DNA of 64,000 nt, taken from contig JAHLKI010000006.1 of assembly GCA_025602905.1 (NCBI GenBank), positions 310,001 to 374,000 on the forward strand, written 5' to 3'. This stretch comes from Phlyctochytrium arcticum. Taxonomy: Eukaryota; Chytridiomycota; Chytridiomycetes; Chytridiales; Chytridiaceae. The position numbers and the translations under genes are program-made. The notes under the pieces were generated by a model. The model was not told the DNA's origin and did no database searches. It was given only the letters and a program-made list of their open reading frames with translations. Below, one piece after another: positions 11,700 through 24,030 of the stretch. The number at the start of each line of letters is the position of its first letter. The first letter of the stretch is position 1.

Positions 11700-14650
11700 T
11701 TATCTTAGTTGTACATATCACGGACACATCTTGCAAAAAAAACACTCGAGGCTCGTAGAGTACGACCTGCTCAGCATCATGGACGACGTTTTTGGAAAGA
11801 CACTCAAGTGCCCGAGCAAATCTGGAGAAGCGAACCAGTTGGGATCACGGGCATTCGCGTGCACAAACATCGATATAACTTTGGGGGCATCGAGCACACC
11901 GGTGAGAAAAGAGCATTCAAAGTCGCAGACATCACTGTGACTTGTATTGCCTTAGGGAAACCAGTGTGGAAAAAAGGATCGAGCACGCAGGCAGCGGAAG
12001 GACTTTGAAGCACCGAAGACATTGAAGAAAGAACGTTGGAGACTAGAAGAGTAGGACTTAAGGAGCATCGGGGACACCGTTGGTAGAGAGAACACTCAAG
12101 TCCCGGGCGACAACAGGATTTCACAGCACCAAATGCACTGACAAAAGAAAGTTTGAGCTTAGAGGGGGAGGATTTGAAGAGCATTGGGGATACGATATGT
12201 AGAAAGAACACTCGAGTCCCGGGCAACAACAGGACATCGCGGCACCAAAGACACTGAAGAAAGAACGTTTGAGCTTAGAGGGGGAGGAGTGGAAGAGCAT
12301 CGGGGATACGATCTGTAGAAAGAACACTCGAGTCCCGGGCAATAGCAGAACTTCGCGGCACCAAAGACGCTGAAGAAAGAACGTTTGAGCTTAGAGGAGG
12401 ATGAGTGGAAGAGCATCGGGGACACCCATTGTAGAAAGAACATTCGACAGCAGGACTTCGCGGACACTGAAGAAAGAACATTTGAGCTGAGAGGGGGAGG
12501 AATTGACGAGCATCAGGGACACCATTGTAGAAAGAACATCCGAGCACGCAGGTCAAGGACGTTGAAGAACGGACACTCAAGTACGCGAGCATTGCGGGGA
12601 ACGGAGCACTTGGGATGATCATCTTTGGAGTACCCGGGCATCGGTCTGACTTTTAGAGCATCAAGTATACCGGTGTGAAAAGTACCATGATGCTCGCAGA
12701 CATTACTATGACTTGTATTGCATTAGGGAAACCGGGGAGGAAATAATACTCGAGTTTCCCGAACATCTTTACGACGTTGAGGCATTGTGGACATCGATGG
12801 AAAAAAGAACATTCGAGTATCAAGGAGGACAACTTTTGGAGCAGCGTGGGCGGAAAGCACCCTCGAGTCTCGGGCAACAACAGGACTTCGCGGCACCAAA
12901 GACACTGACGAAAGAATGTTTGGGCTTAGAGGAGGAGGAGTGGAAGAGCATCGGGAACACCCATTGTAGAAAGAACACTCGAGTCTCGGGCAACAGCAGG
13001 ATTTCGCGGCACCAAAGACAATGAAGATAGAGCGTTTGAGCTGAGAGGGGGAGGAAATGAAGAGCATTGGGGACCCCAATTCTGGAAAGAACGTTCGAGC
13101 ACGCGGGCAGCAGCAGGTCAAGGACATTGAAGACCGGACACTCAAGTACGCGAGCATTGTGGAGAACGGACCACTTGGGAAGAAGAGCATTGGATTACGC
13201 GGGTCTCGGTCTGATTTATGAAGCATCGAGCATACCGGTGAGAAAAGCACCATGAAGCTCACAGACATTACTATGACTTGTATTGCATCAGGGAAACCGG
13301 GGGACGAGTTTCCTGGACATCCTTACGACGTTGAAGCATTGTGGACACAGAGTGCAGAAAGAACATTCGAGTATCGAGGAGCGCGACTTCTGGAGCAGCG
13401 TGGGCAAGGATTGTGGAAAGAACACTCGAGTCCCGGGCAAAAGCAGGACTTCGCGGCACCAAAGACACTGAAGAAAGAACGTTTGAGCTGAGAGGGGGAG
13501 GAATTGAAGAGCATCGGGGATACCATTTGTAGAAAGAACATTCAGACAAGCGGGCAGCAGCAGGTCAAGGACATTGAAGAACGAACACTCAAGTACGCGA
13601 GCATTGTGGAGAACAGACCACTTGAGAAGATCACCTTTGGAGTACGCGGGCATCGGTCTGACTTTTGGAGCATCAAGCGTACCGGTGAGGAAAGTACAAT
13701 GATGCTCACAGACATTACTATGACTTGTATTGCATTAGGGGAACTGAGGAGAAGTAGTACTCAAGTTTCCCGGACATCTTTACGACTTTGAGGTATTATG
13801 GACATCGGTTGAAGAACGAACATTCGAGTATTGCGGAGGACGACTTTTAGAGCATCGCGGACTAGGATTATGGAAAGAACACTCGAGTCCCGGGCAACAG
13901 CCGGACTTCGCGGCACCAAAGACACTGAAGAAAGAACGTTTGAGCTGAGAGGGGGAGGTATTGAAGAGCATCGGGGACCCAGGACGCGGGCAACAGCAGG
14001 TCAAGGATGTGGAAGATTGGAAATTCAAGTACGCGGGCAACAGCAGGTCAAGAGCGTGGAAGAAGGAACATTCAAGTACGTACGTCGGCAACAGCGGGTC
14101 AAGGAGATTGAAGAAAGATTATTCAAGTACGCGGGCATTGTGGAGAACGGCCCACTTTGGAAGAAGATCATTCAAATCCGCGGGTCTGGATGACTTTAAG
14201 AGCAATGCGCACACCGGTGAGAAAAGACCATTCAAAGTCGCAGACATCACTGTGACTTTTATTGCATTAGGGGCACCGGTGAGGATACATCATTCGAGTA
14301 CGCGGTCATCGGCAGGACTTTAGGCCTCAAGGACACTGAAGAAAGAAAACGCGAGTCTCGAGGAGTTGGAGCATTGTGAGCAACGTTAGTGGAAAGAAGA
14401 TGCCAGTACACGGGCCACAGGAGAACGTTGAGGCATCCAAGACACTGTTGAAAGAAGATTCGATTCTGGAAGAGTAGAACTTATGAAGCATCGCAGACGG
14501 CATTTTTAGAAAGAACACTTGCGTCCCGAGTAACACCAGGAATTCGCGGCATCGAAGAAATTCTAACAAGAACTTTCGAGTCTGGACGACTACAACATAT
14601 ATAGAGCATCGCGGACGCCGTTTGTCACAAAACATCTCAGTACGCGAGTA
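11700..14650 (+). repeat. Decayed tandem array, zinc-finger-derived units
   Basis: About 3 kb of imperfect tandem repeats. A unit of about 116 nt is clearest at 12175-12410; it runs GAGCATCGGGG...AGAAAGAACACTCGAGT...GCGGCACCAAAGACACTGAAG. A longer higher-order block containing ACCGGTGAGAAAAG and then GACATTACTATGACTTG recurs near 11.89, 12.67, 13.23, 13.68 and 14.21 kb. Plus-strand readings show the C2H2 zinc-finger linker HTGEKRAFK (11895-11921) and HTGEKRPFK (14210-14236). Many degenerate pieces of the type ERTFEYxG...EHRG and DFAAPKTLKK also appear, scattered over three frames by indels. No frame stays open through the array. I read it as a relic of an expanded C2H2 finger gene; a non-coding satellite that began from such a gene is equally possible. 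Long minus-strand frames here are antisense shadows of the repeat. Confidence 0.75.
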
Positions 14651-16348
14651 TTAATACCACTTGTGCAGCTTCAGGGACACCGATGGAAAAAAACCAACAT
14701 TCTAGTGCGGCAACCTCGGTAGGATTTTGGAGCGTCAGTGACGTCGTTTGAAACATTGAACAACTGAGGCTCGTGGGTTACAGGCGCAAATTTCATATTC
14801 TCGGGAATACCGCTTGAAGAATGACCACTTGGTTCTGGGACATACGGGAAACATCAGTCCATCCCGGCCTCCTGGGGTTTGACATGGAGAATATGTTCTG
14901 ATACTCGGGCCTGGGCAAAGGTGATCAACATTTATTTTTTTCCAAAGAATCCGATGACTGACTCCATCTCCCAGCAGCACAATTTCAGAGTTAACCCGAC
15001 GCTTTTCGCAGCTGACAGTGCACTGGAGGCAGGAATATTCATAGGGAGTTACCTCCAGGTAAGCGACATCGTTATGACCCACAATAGCTACTGACACATA
15101 CGCGTCGCTTAGGCTTCTCTTTCAAGCTGGATTCGAGCTGGTTTACTTCACGAGGATGCGCAACAAAAGCCTTTCGAAGTGATCTGATGAGATACTATCT
15201 CTCAGAGTGAGGATTCAAAGGCATGAAGACTGATTACAGGGTAGGTTCCGCTCCTTCAGCTTGTCGCAACTACCCGCATTTTTTGATATCTTGGTAATAT
15301 CTTTTATCTCAGACAGCGGCCGAACATTGCCAAACTTTCCTGTATGGGGCATTTGGGTGAACAGTAGATCATCAAAGGAAACAAAAAGGTGAGAAAGATT
15401 TGATTTCGGCAGCGGCACCGACAGATACCAACACATTATATCAGCAGCTGAAGCAGACAAGTCATAGAATCATTATGCCGAATTGTGCCGAAGTGCTAGA
15501 ACATAAGTCTTGACCACTCCTGAGTTTTATTAAGTGGCATAAATATAAGTATCTTGCCGTCGTTGGCTGGGAATATATACTGCGCGTCGGGGCCAATGTG
15601 GGACTTGTGGAAAATAATCAACATTTTTAATCTGTCGCTGGCTTTTGCAAACTAATGCGAATGGTAATGTGGGATGCGCTGGCGAAACATCCGTTTAGTG
15701 TGTAGATCTGAAGGAACAAACGACAATAGATGGGAACTCGGATGACATGGGCTGCATAGTATGTCCCTCGATACGGATCGACTTGGTCAATTTGTAAGAG
15801 CCAAAAACTTTCAGACTACGAGAAAAAATCCAAGTGATACGCTTGCATTTGAAGCGGTGCCAATTAGTTTTATGAGTGCGGGTTCTCATTGAGCGAGAGA
15901 AAGACATATATATGGGATACCCGCCTGACAGCTTGGTGAAATGCTTGATGTTCTCTACTAGGAAATTTGAGCCCTGATAAATCCAATGAAGTTTCAATGA
16001 TATGCTATATATATGGAGAAGGCTGAATAGCGGTACTATAGTCGTGCTTTTGCTCAACAATAATGGCATGTCAAAATCCAGAAATTCCAGAATGGTAAGA
16101 GCGGCACAGCCATGTGCACGCGACCGACGAACGTTCAACGTTGAGTTGAGAGTTTCGTGAAATTCAAATGCGACGGCATTTTCCGACAAGAACAACTTGG
16201 CAAACTTCGGAAAAACAAGCAAGATTCTCTCAGAAGCTACGACGCTTGGACCGCAATCCAAACAAGTCGGACGGCGCTTTCCCGGATCTCCAGAATGGCA
16301 GAATAGCGAATCGTAAACAAAAATACCACATCAAATACCGCAGGACTC
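14650..16348. other. Region without recognised gene; one 188-codon minus ORF
   Basis: Sequence fades out of the repeat array and then shows no repeats. The only long frame is on the minus strand at 15695-16261 (188 codons). It is rich in Ser, Phe and Leu and has no motif I recognise. It lies directly upstream of, and divergent to, the SAM-SNF2 gene. It could be an orphan gene or chance; I cannot tell. Confidence 0.35.
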
Positions 16349-19300
16349 ATGGCTGCTAATTCAGATGCCGCCGTATTTCAAAGTATATGGACAGTTGAGG
16401 ATGTGGGTCGCTGGCTGACGAATATTGGATTTCATGATTTGGTGGATGTCTTTGCGGGTACGTGGGTGTGGACAATACAAATGATACACAAAGGTAACCA
16501 ATTTCTTATTTAGATAATGACGTTGATGGTGAAGTTCTACTGAATGAGATCAATGATCCAAGTGTCCTTAAGACGGATTTTGGTATATCATCCTTTGGAC
16601 AACGGCGACGACTGTGGCGTGAGATTGTTCAATTACGAAACTGCCAACCCCTATCCGCCCGTGAAATGTCATTTACCCCCCAACCGCTGGATGTCTTTAC
16701 TACAACGCCTAGATCTGCGCCATCTTCGCGATCTGAACATGCAAGTCCGCAACCATTTTGGGATGACACAAGCACTGTTGGACAGTCTGGCCGGGACTAT
16801 GACTCTTTGACAGATGATTCAGACGAAGAGTTAGGCTCTTCGGACAGCCAGTCAGAGGAAGAGAGTATAGAGTCGCTAACGGAAAGTCCCACTTTGTCTA
16901 CATCAAGTTACCCGCTGTTGGATGCCCTTCCACCGCTTCCACGAATGGAAAGTCCCACATTGTCTATATCAAGTTACCCGCTGTTGGACGTCCTTTCAGC
17001 ACTTCCACCCCTCCCACCTTCCCCCAATTATGAACGCTCTCCTTCTCCAACTTTTCTTCCCGCATCTCCGCCATCACATCAAAATGAGCCCTTGTCAAAA
17101 TCTTCAAATAATGTTCCTCCTGCCCCGCTTTCCCTAGAAGACAGGGCTAATAAGTCACGATCTTCTTTACCACATCTTCCCCCACCTCCAAGTGCGCCAA
17201 CCCTTCCGGTGGCGCGGGCACATAGTGATTTCTCAAGCCCGCCAATAGATATCTCCTCCTACTTCTTCCTTCTTTCAAGCGCAAGCCGAAACCAGGCACT
17301 TCCTGAGTCAACATTCTCCGAGTTGCCTGGATCATTTTCCCAAACAATACGACGCTTTGGTAAGCCGCAAAGCATTTTGAAAACTTAGGCTTTGGACTGA
17401 GTATGATGTGGCAGACAAATCGTTGTCTTTCCAAGAATCGGCCACAAAAAGATCCATACAGGTACCATGAGACATCCGTGCCAGGCTTCAGAAGCTGACC
17501 TGAATGTTGTATACAGCGTGCGATGAAACGGATGCTAAGAACACCGAACGTAGAATACACTGACAAATGGCAATCGGGCACTGACGGGGTGTTTGCAATT
17601 TGGCGACCATCGGTACCAACGCTCGATGAGTGGGTGCGAGTGTTTCGGCGTCACGGAGACAATTTGTCGAGTATGGCGAATTGTTATCATCTCTCATAGA
17701 CATTTTACTGAATACACTCTTTAGCCTCACTTGACAATTCAGGGGAATATTCCTCATCACAGGTCAATGTTGAAAACGATCATCAAGCGCTGAATGCCAA
17801 AACAGTCTCTAAAAATAAACTTACCGTGCTTGCCAAGGGTCATGGATTTGAACCACGAGTTTTGGGAGGGTACGATTGTCAGAGTAAGGAGGGGATGGCT
17901 ATGGCAGCGGATGACTCTGATGATTCAGTTTTGCCCCCTTTCGGGGAATCAGATCAGGACCAGTATGATATAGATTCAGAATGGGAGGCCGACGTGCGTG
18001 AAGACCAACGCGCAGAAGCACGGATACAGAAACAGGGCGCTCAGACAAGTGTACCTGAATTGGCTCTTAGTCCCACAATCGCATCACCTGAACCCGATGT
18101 CTTGCTACAAGTTGAAGCAGAAGAATTGCGCCAAGGCGAGCATGACCTTGAAGATTTTGCGCGATCTGGTCAGCGCAGGGCAACGTCTGGCGCTCAGATA
18201 CTGCGACATCAGTCAGTGGGTCGTCATCTGACTCCTGAACAAGTGGAAGATATAATACATCAGGAGTGGGCGAAGTTTGAAGAGCTCTGGAGAACAGAAA
18301 CCTTGCCAAAGCTCGAACGAAAAGCAGGATATTTATATATAGCGAGCAGAACCAAGTTGACATTTTGGAGGACTGATCTTGACCGGTTGTTGAATGTGCG
18401 TAAGCCGAAGATGATCGAATTCATACAGTCGGAATTCTCAAGCGCAAACCAAGTTCGGAAAGCTTGCAAAAACATGTCTACGACTATTTCACAAATATGC
18501 TCCTTCCAATGGAAAATAAACTTGGCAGAGGGCGAGCAGCCACCGGCTCATGCTCGAAAGATGTCCGGTGTGAAGGGTCGCAACGTGGCCAAGAAATCGG
18601 CACCCAACTCAGATGACGACGAGGACTTGGGTAGTTTCATCGCAAGCGAAGATGAGAATGAAAAGGATCCTTCTGCCATAGAGGAAATACGACCGTACCA
18701 TGGTCCGCTTTTCCGTGACATGAACGAAGATGAGAATGAGAAGGATCCTTCCGCCGCAGAGGGAATACGGTCTTACCATGGTCCGCTTTTCCGTGACATG
18801 GACGACTTGGAATCTGACCATTCGATAACAATGCAGTTAGATGATGATTCCGCATCTGGTGCTGAATCTGTTCCGAATGGAGCCGGCTTGAATCTGCACA
18901 CGCCAGTCGTAAAGTCGGGGCCAGTGCTAAAAGATAGAGTTTTACCGTTGGCAACTGGACGAAATATTACTCTCAAATCTGGAATGGAAACTGGTGACAT
19001 CGGAAGTAGAAACCCACCAGGCGTGCTGTTGGAGCAAATCAGTCTCCTGAGCAGCGACGATGAAGAGAATGCGTCTGCCTTACAAACGCCTAAGCCGACG
19101 GCCACGCCGATACGATCCCAAGTTAGCCGTGAAGCGTCGCTCAAATCGAGGACGCCAAAAGACACGACACCATCACCTGCCGGCAGAACTCCACTTCGAT
19201 TAAGCAGATCCGTCAGAGTCCCTGGCATCTCCGTTGATATACCCAGAAGAATTATTGTCCACTCAGTCAGTCCTCCCACTAACAAAAATCCCATTGCCAA

Positions 19301-22300
19301 GTCAGCAAGTCCTTCAAGTAGAAAAAGCCCCATTGTCAACTCAGCAAGTCCTTCCAGTAGAAAAAGTCACATTGCCAATTCAGCAGGTCCTTCTGGTAGT
19401 GAAAAAGATATCCATCAACTGGGTGGTCTTTCCCAGCAGCGCAAAGTCAGGAGAACCGCGCCTAAATGGAATCGCAAACTTAATCAGCTCGTACTCGATT
19501 TCGCCAATGGTAGGACTAACGGTGTGACTGACATGACTTGAATTCTAAAGAAATCCCCTTAGAGCCCATCGCGAACATCATGATCTATTTCAGGTACTGG
19601 AAAAACAATGTTCTGAATGGGGAGACAAGGTTAGACGAACAAAACTTTTTTTCAAATATCGCTCAAATGATGATGCTGATTCCTATTTCCTCCAATTTGA
19701 AGTAAGCCGGACAAACTCCAGGCGCAGCTGTTTCGAGAATATGTTCGATCCTTGGCGGACAAATTAGATACCAATTTCGATTGTGACACCCCTATTCCGG
19801 AGCTGCTGACGAAGAATCGATCTGAACTGGAAGTGATTGCCAATTTGGATGACTTCATTCAATCGCGTTTGGAACTCATACCCGAAAGTCATGCCGAGGA
19901 TGCTCAGGAACGCAGTCGCGCAAGAAAGGGCAAACGCCGCGCAGCCAGTAGCGACGAAAGCAGCAGTACTGCCGGTGGGTCTTCATATGAAAAGGAAAGG
20001 TTTGATACGACCTCTCAAATACCTTTTCGCAGAGCCGCGTAAAAGAAATCGCCGCCGAGATCGTATTGAAAGTGAGAGTTCACAGGAAGCTGATGCAGAT
20101 AGTCTTTCGGATTCGTTGGCTTCGTCCGCTCTGCGCCAAACCCGCCGTCGGAATATTAACAGGATTCAGCCGGAGAATGAAGTTACCAAAAGGATACATG
20201 AAGGACGAGAGGCGCAAGAAACGGCCATTCAAGAACGACTAGCGCAGTATGTATATGTTCCCATGGTACCCATGAACATTTCACTTATCAACATAATTTA
20301 GATCCGGGAAAGGCTCACCGACATCAAATATGAAGGTTCGCTGCTACATTCAGTTTGGTAGTTCTCCATTTTGACATATTTTTGGTCAGGTTGTTGTCAA
20401 TTTGGGTCATCCCGACGACGAGAAGGACGTCTGCATACCTGAATGGATAGTCGGTCGCCTGAAAGAACATCAGATCGAAGGGATCCGGTTCCTATGGAAA
20501 AACATTATCATGCTGAAACAACCATCGGCAGATGGACAATCCTCAGTACATGGTGGATGTATCTTGGCGCATGCCATGGGTCTTGGAAAAACCCTTCAGA
20601 CAATTGTTTTCGTTTACATATTGATGCGTGAAATTCAGGAGGAGAATCCAGCTGTCCCAAAACATTTGTCAGATGGAAGGGTGCTCGTGGTTGTACCGGC
20701 CAGCGTTGTATCCAATTGGGAACATGAGTTCCATCTCTGGATGAAGGATCACTTGGATGTTTTGCGCAGAGTTTACTGCATTCTCGGGAATGAAAAGACC
20801 GGTCAAAGCCGCTTCAATCAAATTCGTGCGTGGCATCGTCGCGGAGGCATCTTAATAGTGGGATATAGCATGTTACAATCAATTATGCAGACTTCCGCCC
20901 GAAGCGAACAGGAGTTGGAACAGATGCGAAACAATGCGCGCGAAACTGGAGGCGATCCCGACAGGATCCTATCAACTTCATCCAAGGCCGAGGTGGTCGG
21001 ACAGTATTTGCTTCAGGGCACCTCTTTACTAGTTTGTGATGAAGGACACCTGGTATGAATTGTCAAATCCATACTTGGTTCAGCCTAACTTTACCTTTGC
21101 AGATCAAAAACGTGAAAAGTCACCGTTCAAAGTTGATGAATCAGTTTCAAACACCATCGCGCATTTGTCTGACAGGGTGCCCATTGCAAAATAATCTTTC
21201 AGAATACTGGTAGGTTCCTTTGGAGATCCTCCCAGTATATTTTGTGACACTACTATTGTTCCAGGTGCATGATCGATTTTGTTGTTCCCCGATATCTTGG
21301 TACTATCGGAGAGTTCCGCAATCAATTTGAGAATCCCATTGTAAACGGGATGCATTGTGACTCGACCGAGATGGATCAGCGAATCATGCGTATCCGCATG
21401 TCCACCCTCATCTCTCTCATTCAACCTCTCGTTATGCGAAGAGGAGAAGAAATCTTGACTGCCGCTTTACCGAAAAAGACAGAGTTTATCATTATTTGCA
21501 AACCGTCCCAACTGCAATTCGAGGCATACGTTGCGTATTTGTCACAGCTTGAGAGTACGGGTAGCATGTCGTCAAATATCATTGCGTGCATGCAGTCCCT
21601 TCTACTTCTTTGTGGCCACCCAGGAGTTTTTAAGGTAGAATCTTTCCGGTTTCGGGTATAGGCCTGTATACCCTTCTGACTTTTTTTTAGCAAGTGGTTG
21701 ATGAAAAGTTTCAAGCTAATACAGCGGCTACTCAGTCAAAGCAAAAGGCGTCTATGGTTGGAGACATCGAAGCGGAAATGGAGGAAGCATTGCCACTTGA
21801 AGATGCGGAGTTGTTGAGCTTCGTATATCCAACTTTCGACCACGTATTCCGTCCTATCACAGACTACATGCGACCTGAGCATTCCAACAAGATTCTGGTT
21901 GCATTACAAATCGTACACAGCGCACTCAGATCCAATCAAAAAGTCCTTTTCTTCTCTCGGAAACTGCCAATATTGCGTTATTTCAAAAAGATTCTGGAAG
22001 GGCGCGGCATACAACCCTTTATGTTAACTGGAGCTACACCTGTGCATTCGCGTCAGCAACTCATTGGAGATTTCAATGACCCTAGCTTAGCAAGCGTATT
22101 TATGTTGTCTACCACAGCAGGATGTGTCGGCATTAATCTCCAGGGAGCCACCCATGTAATTCTCTTTGACTTGGGCTGGAATCCGTCGGATGCCGAGCAG
22201 GCAGTTGCTAGAGCGTACCGCTACGGGCAAGAATCCCCAACCTTTATTTATCGCTTACAGGTTTGCAACACCTTTGACGAGGCGCTGTTCAAGAATAACG

Positions 22301-23866
22301 TGCACAAGGTTCTTTTAGCAAAGTAAGTATGTCAGCGTCTCCTGTTTGCACGAGCTCTGACTCAATTTTCCGCAGCAATGTTGTGGATGACAAGAACATG
22401 AAGAAAATGTTTACCAAAGAGGAGATGCGGAAATATCTTATTCCCCCACCTCCCCCGAGTGAGATTCACTGGCAGACATCTCCAGAAGAGGAAGTACAAT
22501 TGCGAAACCTCGGCGATACTGCTCTGAACGATGTTTTGGATAACTGCCACGACCATCTGGTGTCTGTTTCAGAGCGTACCAATTATCTCATTGAGATGGC
22601 TGATGAGATGAACGAAGAGGAGCGAGCAGAGTCTAGGCGTCATGTAGACGAAGAAATTCAATGGCGAAAGGATGGACGAAAGGCCAAGCGGACTACTTCG
22701 CATTTGGGCGCGAATATTACGCCGTTGGAGGGTTCAGATAACCAGCCCACCTATCTGAGCTCTGCACAAGCAGCTGTCCGCGCTACATTTTCCGCGAACA
22801 GAACCCACGGGGCGGCGCCCAATGGACAACACAACGCCTCGTCGTTTCAATCTACGCCTTCCCTTTCCTCGTTCTTTTCACAAGCGCTTGCCTCCATACA
22901 AGGTCCTTTGTCTGCAGAAAATACACACCCCGCCCATCTGGCATTCGAACTTCCAGATGATATCCGTATTCCTGGTAAGCTCATATCCAGTTGCCTTACT
23001 TCCTGCGAAATTAGCGGTGGTAGCTGACAGTGTAATAAGCAGGTGATCCCACTTCACCGATTTTAATCAGTAGTTCGCCTATTCCAGCCGCCGATACAAC
23101 TCAAAACGCTCCAATCACGGGCAATTCCCATGACGTAGGCACACCGGCAAGTGCCGGGCCTTTGCCAATGTCATCTACCGGCCAATCTTCCCAGCCAGCA
23201 CAGTCTAAACCTGCAGTGGATCGCCATATGGAGGTCGGACCCGCGCGCGAATCTGTTCAGCCAATTGTTGTAACTGAATCAGATGTTGATGGGCTCATTG
23301 ATGCCCTTAATCGCTCCAATCCTTCAAATGCCGAAGATGTTGCAAGCACAGTTGTGTCATATGCCACTAATGTCACTCAAAATGGAAGTGATTCTCCTGC
23401 GCAGGCTACACATACGGCGCCGCTCGCCCAGGGCTCGCAATATAACCATCAGAACCATTACACCAAGAATGTTCGGCATCCTTTACGGCCCACATCTTCG
23501 GCACAGTCTGCCTCTCGTAGAGCACAGCATGGGCCTCCCAGAGTAGTGACGGCAAGCAGTACAGATCAGCGATATCATCCTTATCAAGCCAATGGACCGG
23601 CATTCCACTCGTATCGACTCCACGGCCATTCTTTTCACCCATACAATCACGCGTCCAACGGCCGATCGAACAGTCACTCGGATCGAGGACAATATCCTCA
23701 ACCCAACTGGCATCAGACAGCGTACTCTTCGCAGCAGCATCTGCAATCGGAATACCAACCAACATGGAATCAACAGCATTTTCCACCAAACACTCATCCC
23801 CAACCACATCATGAACAGCGTCCCGGTCAAGATGCAAGTCATCGGTCTTTCCCAGGGCCCCGGTAG
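16349..23866 (+). CDS. SAM-domain SNF2 helicase of ATRX/ARIP4 type
   Basis: Predicted ATP-dependent chromatin remodeller, about 2,218 residues, 15 exons in my model: 16349-16457, 16514-17321, 17389-17461, 17517-17670, 17743-19523, 19594-19629, 19722-19974, 20033-20246, 20302-20335, 20390-21052, 21103-21209, 21265-21634, 21691-22322, 22376-22974, 23043-23866. Residues ~12-75 form a SAM domain (TVEDVGRWL...GQRRRLWREI). Then come Ser/Pro/acidic linkers with three internal duplications. The SNF2 core has GCILAHAMGLGKTLQ (motif I), LLVCDEGHLIKN (motif II; DEGH is typical of the RAD54/ATRX group), LTGCPLQNN (usually LTGTPLQNN), TAGCVGINLQ and QAVARAYRYGQ. After it comes NVVDDKNMKKMFT, resembling the ATRX/ARIP4 post-helicase segment, then a Gln/His/Ser-rich tail. 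The end of exon 2 is uncertain: a donor at 17307 or 17322 keeps frame, but neither is strong. No ADD zinc finger is seen. Confidence 0.88.
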
Positions 23867-24030
23867 CGCAAGAATGTAACTACAGCATACCAAGTATACC
23901 GAATGCCGTCACATCAAAGCTGCTCTCCAAAATGTTTTTGGCAATTAAAGATACAGTAGTTGCTATGTAAACTAGATAGGCGGACAGTAAAAAAGTAAAA
24001 TGTACATACTACAGGGAAACAATAAAAATA
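23867..24030. terminator. Convergent 3' ends (SNF2 gene / CLC gene)
   Basis: Only about 160 bp separate the two stop codons, so both transcripts must end here or overlap. The sequence is A/T-rich with AATAAA-like strings (ACAATAAAAAT near 24020). Confidence 0.45.

Larger units (their letters stand above)
8978..11700. other. Gene-poor region with small direct repeats
   Basis: 2.7 kb with no reading frame I can assign. It starts with the NOC3 3' UTR. Two structured patches occur, listed separately: an exon-like direct repeat (10.54-10.84 kb) and a 48-bp direct repeat (11.18-11.35 kb). Short plus-strand frames ending in GT-AG-like junctions suggest remnants of a spliced gene rather than an intact one. 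Confidence 0.5.

Noticed and set aside
12723..13268. Long minus-strand open frames across the repeat array (up to 181 codons, Cys/Ser-rich)
   Set aside because: They recur with the DNA repeat and mirror the plus-strand units; the finger-like signatures are on the plus strand, so these are antisense shadows.
15695..16261. 188-codon minus-strand frame as a firm gene
   Set aside because: No recognisable domain and no second line of evidence; kept only as a note in the gap entry.
17360..17388. A 29-nt intron after RRFG in the SNF2 gene
   Set aside because: Good donor, but too short, and it leads into the wrong frame for the next exon; donors at 17307 or 17322 fit better, though they are weak.
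19708..19727. A 20-nt intron in the SNF2 gene (GTAAGC...CCAG)
   Set aside because: Far shorter than any other intron here. Splicing instead from 19629 (GTTAGA) to the same acceptor gives a normal 92-nt intron and keeps the frame.
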